Shown here: positions 12,771 to 17,056 of the stretch, in pieces
How positions within the stretch are numbered: position 1 is the stretch's first letter
Layout: each line of letters begins with the position of its first letter
Assembly: GCA_035519535.1 (NCBI GenBank)
Contig: DATIWF010000150.1
Coordinates: forward strand, 1 to 17,056
Length of the DNA stretch: 17,056 bases
Direction: 5' to 3'
Source of the DNA: DATEGZ01 sp035519535
GTDB taxonomy: Bacteria > Acidobacteriota > Vicinamibacteria > Vicinamibacterales > SCN-69-37
Notes under the pieces: model-generated
The model's input: only the letters and a program-made list of their open reading frames with translations
What the model was told of the DNA's origin: nothing
The model's database searches: none
Made by a program: the position numbers and the translations under genes

Positions 12771-15458
12771 CTACGATTCGCGAAGCGCGACGCTCGGCTC
12801 GACCCGTGCGGCTCGACGACCCGGCAGCAGCACGGTGATCGCCGCGACGACGGCGAGCCCGATCACGGACGCGGCCAGCGTGCGCGGGTCGTTCGGCGTC
12901 AGTCCGAACAGCAACGTCTCCGCCGTCCGTGCGACGAACACCGCGATCGCGGCGCCAATCACCAGACCAACAGCGATGAGCCGCAATGCCTCGGCGAGCA
13001 CCAGGCGCAGGACGCGGCCGCGCGTCGCACCGAGCGCGAGGCGAATGCCGATCTCGTGGCGGCGCGTGGTCACCATGTACGACATGACGCCGTAGAGCCC
13101 CACGGCGGCCAGGACGATCGCCAGACCGGCGAAGAATGCCGACAACGTCGCCATCAGCCGCTCGCGTGCGAGTGACGCCAGCATCTGCGCGTCGAGCGCC
13201 CGCACGGTGACGATGGCGGCAGGATCGGCCGCCCGCACGCTCGCGACCACATCGGCCGTGAGCGACGAGGCCGGGCCGGTCACGCGCAACAGCGCGGTCA
13301 GCCCGGCCGGCGGCTGCTCATCCTGCGTATCCGGCAGGTAGACGATCGGCCCGACGGCCTCCCGCAGGCTTCCGTACTTCGTGTCGCCCGCGACGCCGAC
13401 GATCTCATAGGCCGGGCTCGACTCGCCGGGCGCGGCCTGAAACTGGAACGTGCGGCCGACCGGTTCGACCCCCGGCAGGAACTTCGCCACGAAGGCCGCC
13501 GTGACGACCGCGACGGGCGGCGACGTCGCCACGTCCCGTTCGGTAAATGCGCGGCCTCGCAGGATCGGAACATCGAGGAGCGAGAAGTACCCCGCGCTGA
13601 CCCGGTTCACGTTGGGCGTGCCTTTCTGGCGCACGCCGTCGATCACTACCGCCTCGTTCCAGAAATCGTCGTTGATCGGGATTATCCGTACGGCCGCAGC
13701 CGCGCCGACGCCCGGCAGCGCGCGCAATCTCGCGAGCAGATCGTAGGTGAACGCCACCCGCCGGCCCGCGGGCACGCTGGCGCGCCGGAAGTCGACGTCG
13801 GCGACGACGACGCCCGCCGCCCGGAACCCGGGATCGAGCGTCGCCAGGTTGTGGAACGTCCCGAAGAACAGCAGAGCGCCGACGACGAGCACGAGCGACA
13901 GCGCGAGCTGCACGACGACGAGAACGCGGCGCAGACCCAGCCGCGCGCGGGTGTCCGTCAGTCCGCGGGCGCCGCGCATGAGCGCCGCCGGGCGGGCGTG
14001 CGCGACGCGCAGCGCCGGCGCGAGGCCGAAGAGCAGGCAGGTCGCCACCGCCAGGCCCGCCGCAAACGCGAGCACGCGCCAGTCCGGCGAGAGATCGAAC
14101 GCGACCGGATCGGACTCCGTGGCGATCATGGTGACAAGCGCGCGGCCGACGAGGCGCGCAATCCAGGCCCCCAGGGCCGCGCCCGCGACGGCAATCAACA
14201 GACTCTCGGTCATCAGCTGGTGAACGAGGCGGCCACGCGACGCGCCAATCGCCAGGCGCACGGCCATCTCGCGGTCGCGGGTTGTCGCGCGCGCGAGCAT
14301 GAGGTTGGCGAGATTGCCGCACGCGACGAGCAGGAGCAGGCCGGCGAGCCCCAGCAGCAGCCAGAGGGGCGTGCCGTACGAGCGCCGCAGGTCGGAGACT
14401 CCCGTCGCAGCCGGGACCGCATGCAGCGTGTAGTGCCGGTAGAACTCCGCTTCATCCGGCCCGTACGACGGCGGGATGGTCGCGGCAAAGAGCGGCGCCG
14501 ACAACGCGCCCAGCTCGGCGGAGGCCTGCTCGATCGTCACGCCCGGGCGCAGCCGTCCCATCGCCGCGAGCCACCACCCGTCGCGCCGGTCGAGGATGCT
14601 CGCTTCGCCGCGGATGACCGGCTCGGTGCAAATCGGCATCGCGACGTCGAACGTCCGGCCGACCTCGACGCCAAAGAACGACGCCGGCGTGACCCCGGCG
14701 ATCTCGAACGGATGGCCATTGATGTGAATGGTCGCCCCGACGGCCGAAGGCTGCCCGCCGTACTCGCGCTGCCAGAACGCATGGCTCAGCACCGCGCCCG
14801 GCGACGCGCAGCCGCGGACGTCGTCCAGCGGCGAAATCAGCCGCCCGATGGCCGGTTGAACTCCGAGCGTCTCGAAGAACGAGCCGCTCACCCACAGGCC
14901 TTGCGCCCGCCGATCCTCGCCGCCGATCGAAAGGCTGAAACTCGCGGTGCCCCAGGCGAACATGCCGTCGAAGGACCGCTGCTCGTCGCGGAGCCCTTCC
15001 CACTGGGCGTTGGTCAGCGCCGCGAACCGTCCGTGAAAGGTGCCGGATCGCCCGCCATGACTGTCGAGCTGGATGAGGGCCAGGCTCGCGGGGTCGCGCA
15101 CGGGCAGGGTGCGCAGCCGCACCGCGTCGAGCAGCTGGAACATGGCGGTATTGGCGCCGACCCCGAGCGCGAGCGACATGATGGCCACGAGCGCGAACGT
15201 CGGGCTGCGGCGCAGCACCCGGACGCCGTAGCGCACGTCCTGCCACAGGCGCTCGAGGCGGCCCAGCGTGTTCATCTCGTAGATGTCTTCGCGGATCCGC
15301 ACCGGGTTGCCGAGCTTGCGGTACGCCGCCGCGCGCGCCTCGTCGCGCGACATGCCGCGCGCGACGTTGTCGTCGATCTCCATCGCCAGGTGGGCGTCGA
15401 GCTCGGCCGCGCGCTCGTCGTCCCACCAGCGCCGACGCAGGAAGCGCCGCCAGCTCAC
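12771..15458 (-). CDS. ADOP-family orphan ABC permease (duplicated FtsX/MacB)
   Basis: A large inner-membrane protein of 895 residues. Residues 1-70 form the cytoplasmic prefix typical of acidobacterial duplicated orphan permeases (SWRRFLRRRWWDDERAAELD, then RGMSRDEARAAAYRKLGNP). TM1 (~86-108) and a MacB-like periplasmic domain follow. A first FtsX block begins LWLLLGLAGLLLLVACGNLA and includes REMAVRLAIGASRGR. A second half repeats the plan (LVVVQLALSLVLVVGALLFF, a periplasmic domain, then GLYGVMSYMVTTRRHEIGIR with LALGATRGRV) and ends EPSVALRES. The family lacks its own ATPase gene, and its substrate is unknown. I chose GTG 15458 because it matches the family start and forms a GTGA overlap with the PadR stop; a longer frame to 15521 lies inside padR. 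Confidence 0.9.
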   Translation of the reverse strand: MSWRRFLRRRWWDDERAAELDAHLAMEIDDNVARGMSRDEARAAAYRKLGNPVRIREDIYEMNTLGRLERLWQDVRYGVRVLRRSPTFALVAIMSLALGVGANTAMFQLLDAVRLRTLPVRDPASLALIQLDSHGGRSGTFHGRFAALTNAQWEGLRDEQRSFDGMFAWGTASFSLSIGGEDRRAQGLWVSGSFFETLGVQPAIGRLISPLDDVRGCASPGAVLSHAFWQREYGGQPSAVGATIHINGHPFEIAGVTPASFFGVEVGRTFDVAMPICTEPVIRGEASILDRRDGWWLAAMGRLRPGVTIEQASAELGALSAPLFAATIPPSYGPDEAEFYRHYTLHAVPAATGVSDLRRSYGTPLWLLLGLAGLLLLVACGNLANLMLARATTRDREMAVRLAIGASRGRLVHQLMTESLLIAVAGAALGAWIARLVGRALVTMIATESDPVAFDLSPDWRVLAFAAGLAVATCLLFGLAPALRVAHARPAALMRGARGLTDTRARLGLRRVLVVVQLALSLVLVVGALLFFGTFHNLATLDPGFRAAGVVVADVDFRRASVPAGRRVAFTYDLLARLRALPGVGAAAAVRIIPINDDFWNEAVVIDGVRQKGTPNVNRVSAGYFSLLDVPILRGRAFTERDVATSPPVAVVTAAFVAKFLPGVEPVGRTFQFQAAPGESSPAYEIVGVAGDTKYGSLREAVGPIVYLPDTQDEQPPAGLTALLRVTGPASSLTADVVASVRAADPAAIVTVRALDAQMLASLARERLMATLSAFFAGLAIVLAAVGLYGVMSYMVTTRRHEIGIRLALGATRGRVLRLVLAEALRLIAVGLVIGAAIAVFVARTAETLLFGLTPNDPRTLAASVIGLAVVAAITVLLPGRRAARVEPSVALRES

Positions 15459-15820
15459 GACCGCCCCGTCCCCGGGGCCGGGCGGAGGATCCGGTTGACG
15501 GCGGTGACGAGCTGGTCCCACCTCGTCGTCTGACGCGCGAGCTGGCGCTTGCCCGAAGGGGTCAGGCGGTAGTACCGGGCACGCCGGTTGTTCTCCGACG
15601 TGCCCCAGAACGACGCGATCCAGCCGCGGTCTTCGAGCCGATGAAGCGCGGGATAGAGCGATCCGTGCTCGACCTGCAGCACGTCGTCCGAACCGTGCTC
15701 GATGACGTGCGCGATCGTGTGGCCGTGCGCGGGCCCGGCGACGAGCGTGCGGAGGATCAGGACATCGAGCGTGCCCTGGAGCAAGTCTTCCTGGAGCGGG
15801 GGCGTCCCACGTTTGGGCAT
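15455..15820 (-). CDS. PadR-family transcriptional regulator (acidobacterial, ADOP-linked)
   Basis: A 121-residue DNA-binding protein. The PadR winged helix-turn-helix is complete: LLQGTLDVLILRTLVAGPAH (13-32), GHTIAHVIEHGSDDVLQVEH, then GSLYPALHRLEDRGWI (53-68), which is the family's signature recognition helix. The wing includes NNRRARYYRLTPSGKRQL (78-95), followed by a short C-terminal helix for dimerisation. The gene overlaps the ADOP permease start by 4 bp (GTGA), the normal arrangement in Acidobacteriota. It probably represses its own operon and responds to an unknown signal (family inference). A possible -10 box and near-palindrome are centred ~25 bp upstream of the ATG. Confidence 0.92.
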   Translation of the reverse strand: MPKRGTPPLQEDLLQGTLDVLILRTLVAGPAHGHTIAHVIEHGSDDVLQVEHGSLYPALHRLEDRGWIASFWGTSENNRRARYYRLTPSGKRQLARQTTRWDQLVTAVNRILRPAPGTGRS

Positions 15821-15839
15821 GCCCCGATGGTACTCCAGA

Positions 15840-15850
15840 AGATTATCTAG
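15840..15850 (-). promoter_or_regulatory. -10 box/near-palindrome upstream of the PadR-ADOP operon
   Basis: On the minus strand GATAAT (15842-15847) is a 5-of-6 match to TATAAT and sits inside AGAT-A-ATCT, a 9-bp near-palindrome. It lies ~21 nt upstream of the PadR ATG, with GGAG in the short leader. No good -35 is seen. The overlap of a symmetric site with the -10 would suit autorepression by PadR, but operators of this subfamily are not known to me. The rest of 15851-15924 shows no gene. Confidence 0.35.
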
Positions 15851-15924
15851 TGGAAGACCGGCCTCGGCGACGATGGGCGTTCATTTCCGGCCACTTGTTC
15901 CCACAGATGATCTTGGTGAACGCC

Positions 15925-16689
15925 TCAGCTCCAGAAGCCCGTGACGGAGGCGATGCGCCCGTCCGGCGCGAACCCGTAGACGTTCGTCCCTTTGGCGCGC
16001 TCCTGGCCGTCGGGCCCGACCGCGACCCAGTCGGCGAGCACCGTGCCCTGGCAGTGGCGGACGTTGCCCGCCCGACGCATCGCCAGGCCCGGCATGAAGC
16101 GTTGGGCCGCGGCGATGTGCGGCAGGAGATCGCTCACCCCGTCGACCATGCTGAACTGATCGCGGAACCGCACGTCGGGCGTCGCGATCTCGCCCATCGT
16201 CTTCTCGCGTGCGGCGGCGTCGGGCTCGGCCCACGTGGCGAGCCAGCGGTCCACGGCCGCCGAAGCGTGGCCGAAGGCCTCGTTCGTGACCGCGTTGCTG
16301 AAGAGCGACAGCTGATAGCGCCAGCCCTGGACGTGCTGGTCGCGGGCCTCGGCCTCGGCGAATTCGTGCACGAGGTTCAGCGTCGTGCCCTCGGCGTGGG
16401 GCGCGACGTGAATGGACACGCGCGAGCTGCCGGGTGGCATGGGCACGCCGCTCGCAAAGCCCATGGTGAACACGATGCGCGTCGGCGCCTTGACCTCGAG
16501 CACCTCGCCCGAGGCCTCGACGCCGTTGGGATGGCGGATCTTCAGGGCGCCGCCGGGACGGGCGTCGATGCTCGATCCCGTGCCCCACCACTGCGCCCAG
16601 CGCGCGCTGTCGGTGAAGAAGCGGAAGACGGTTTCTGGCGTGGCGCGAATGACGATCGTCCGGTTGAGCGAGTGCGGCAGCGGCATCAT
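15925..16689 (-). CDS. AHSA1/SRPBCC protein fused to an NTF2/SnoaL-like domain
   Basis: A 254-residue soluble protein made of two small hydrophobic-pocket folds. Residues ~9-140 are an AHSA1-type SRPBCC domain: RTIVIRATPETVFRFFTDSA, WAQWWG (31-36), a Gly-rich PGGALKIRHPNG, and VLEVKAPTRIVFTMGF. Residues ~148-254 look like an NTF2/SnoaL domain: RWLATWAEPDAAAREKTMGE, TPDVRFRDQFSMVDG, CQGTVLADWVAVGPDGQERA and final DGRIASVTGFWS. The catalytic or ligand role is unknown; such domains bind small hydrophobic molecules. The start at 16689 overlaps the ArsR stop by 4 bp (ATGA) and has AAGGTGA 7 nt upstream. Coupling to ArsR is the usual arrangement for AHSA1 proteins; the C-terminal fusion is less usual. 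Confidence 0.82.
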   Translation of the reverse strand: MMPLPHSLNRTIVIRATPETVFRFFTDSARWAQWWGTGSSIDARPGGALKIRHPNGVEASGEVLEVKAPTRIVFTMGFASGVPMPPGSSRVSIHVAPHAEGTTLNLVHEFAEAEARDQHVQGWRYQLSLFSNAVTNEAFGHASAAVDRWLATWAEPDAAAREKTMGEIATPDVRFRDQFSMVDGVSDLLPHIAAAQRFMPGLAMRRAGNVRHCQGTVLADWVAVGPDGQERAKGTNVYGFAPDGRIASVTGFWS

Positions 16690-17051
16690 GATCCAGTCAC
16701 CTTTCGTGGAGCAGTGCGGCGGCGCGGCCGCGGCCCGCGCCGAGTCTCGTCCAGTTCGGCCTGCAGCTTCAACCGCGACAGGGCGTCGTCCCACATCTTC
16801 TCCAGCATGCTCGCCAGCGGCCCGAGCGCGTGCCGGCGGGCGCGGTAGAAGCGGTGGCGGCGCTCCGCCCGCGCGTCGACGAGGCCCGCGCCCGCCAGGG
16901 CCTTGAGCTGGAGCGACACGGCGCCGAACGTCACGTCCGGCATCGCGCGGTGGATCTCGCCGGCCGAGCGCTCCGCGTGCCACACGAGCCGCAGGATTTC
17001 CCGTCGCCGCGGGGACGCGAGGGCGGCCAGCACGTGGGGCGCGGGGGTCAC
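16686..17051 (-). CDS. ArsR-family winged-helix regulator
   Basis: A 121-residue regulator. The fold order fits ArsR: VLAALASPRRREILRLVWHA (7-26), then SAGEIHRAMPDVTFGAVSLQ (29-48, helix-turn-helix), LKALAGAGLVDARAERRHRF (49-68, wing) and YRARRHALGPLASMLEKMWD. There are no cysteines, so it is not a classical thiolate metal sensor. It belongs with the ArsR proteins found beside AHSA1/SRPBCC genes. The C-terminus is a basic tail (RRGPRPRRRTAPRK). The GTG at 17051 is only 5 bp from the window edge and the frame stays open there, so the true start may lie outside. The stop overlaps the AHSA1 start by 4 bp. Confidence 0.85.
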   Translation of the reverse strand: MTPAPHVLAALASPRRREILRLVWHAERSAGEIHRAMPDVTFGAVSLQLKALAGAGLVDARAERRHRFYRARRHALGPLASMLEKMWDDALSRLKLQAELDETRRGPRPRRRTAPRKVTGS

Positions 17052-17056
17052 GAGGC

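Noticed and set aside
13851..15533. 560-codon plus-strand open frame
   Set aside because: It lies fully antisense to the ADOP permease and PadR, which have clear family motifs. Its composition (Arg/Ala/Asp/Gln-rich, no domain) is that of a GC-rich shadow.
15850..16848. 332-codon plus-strand open frame
   Set aside because: Antisense to the AHSA1-NTF2 gene and part of the ArsR gene. No recognisable fold.
1..17056. CRISPR array, transposase, integrase, tRNA or rRNA gene
   Set aside because: No spaced repeat array of the right unit length, no transposase or integrase motifs in any plausible gene, and no recognisable RNA-gene sequence were seen.

Overview
The window is high-GC DNA with tightly packed genes. 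It most likely comes from an Acidobacteriota chromosome, probably Vicinamibacteria (inference). The main evidence is the pair at 12771-15820: a very large orphan FtsX/MacB-type permease preceded by a small PadR regulator. This arrangement is the 'acidobacterial duplicated orphan permease' (ADOP) with its acidobacterial PadR partner. No phage, plasmid, CRISPR, tRNA or rRNA signal was seen.

Layout. (1) 1-3019: the 3' end of an APC-family amino-acid permease, a convergent lipoprotein with two fibronectin-III-like repeats, and a divergent FMO-type flavin monooxygenase. (2) 3020-4327: a low-density stretch with one intact small outer-membrane beta-barrel protein. It is flanked by what looks like an internally deleted tandem copy of the same gene, and a strong terminator hairpin lies downstream. 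(3) 4328-9528, minus strand: a tight five-gene operon transcribed from high to low coordinates. It encodes a LolA-like periplasmic carrier, two FtsX-like permeases, a LolD/MacB-type ATPase and an outer-membrane barrel. (4) 9679-10638: a branched-chain aminotransferase (ilvE), which converges on a secreted metallo-beta-lactamase-fold hydrolase (10668-11921). A striking inverted array of 7-bp repeats lies between them. (5) 11990-12754: an unrecognised 173-residue protein and, divergent from it, a broken 5' stub of a family-2 glycosyltransferase. (6) 12771-15820: the ADOP/PadR pair. (7) 15925-17051: an ArsR regulator overlapping an AHSA1-NTF2 fusion protein.

How the genes work together. The operon at 4328-9528 is the best candidate for an undescribed system. 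Its products would span inner membrane, periplasm and outer membrane, like the Lol pathway, but it has its own dedicated barrel in place of LolB. Its overlaps (ATGA, a 3-bp gap, ATGA, then a 35-bp overlap) imply co-translation. The two regulator/effector pairs, PadR-ADOP and ArsR-AHSA1, are each translationally coupled by 4-bp overlaps. Two genes (ilvE and the metallo-hydrolase) have TATGAT exactly 6 nt before the start codon, which suggests leaderless transcripts. Signs of past rearrangement are the deleted barrel copy at 4075-4164, the glycosyltransferase stub at 12608-12754, and a repeat array that forms the C-terminus of IlvE.
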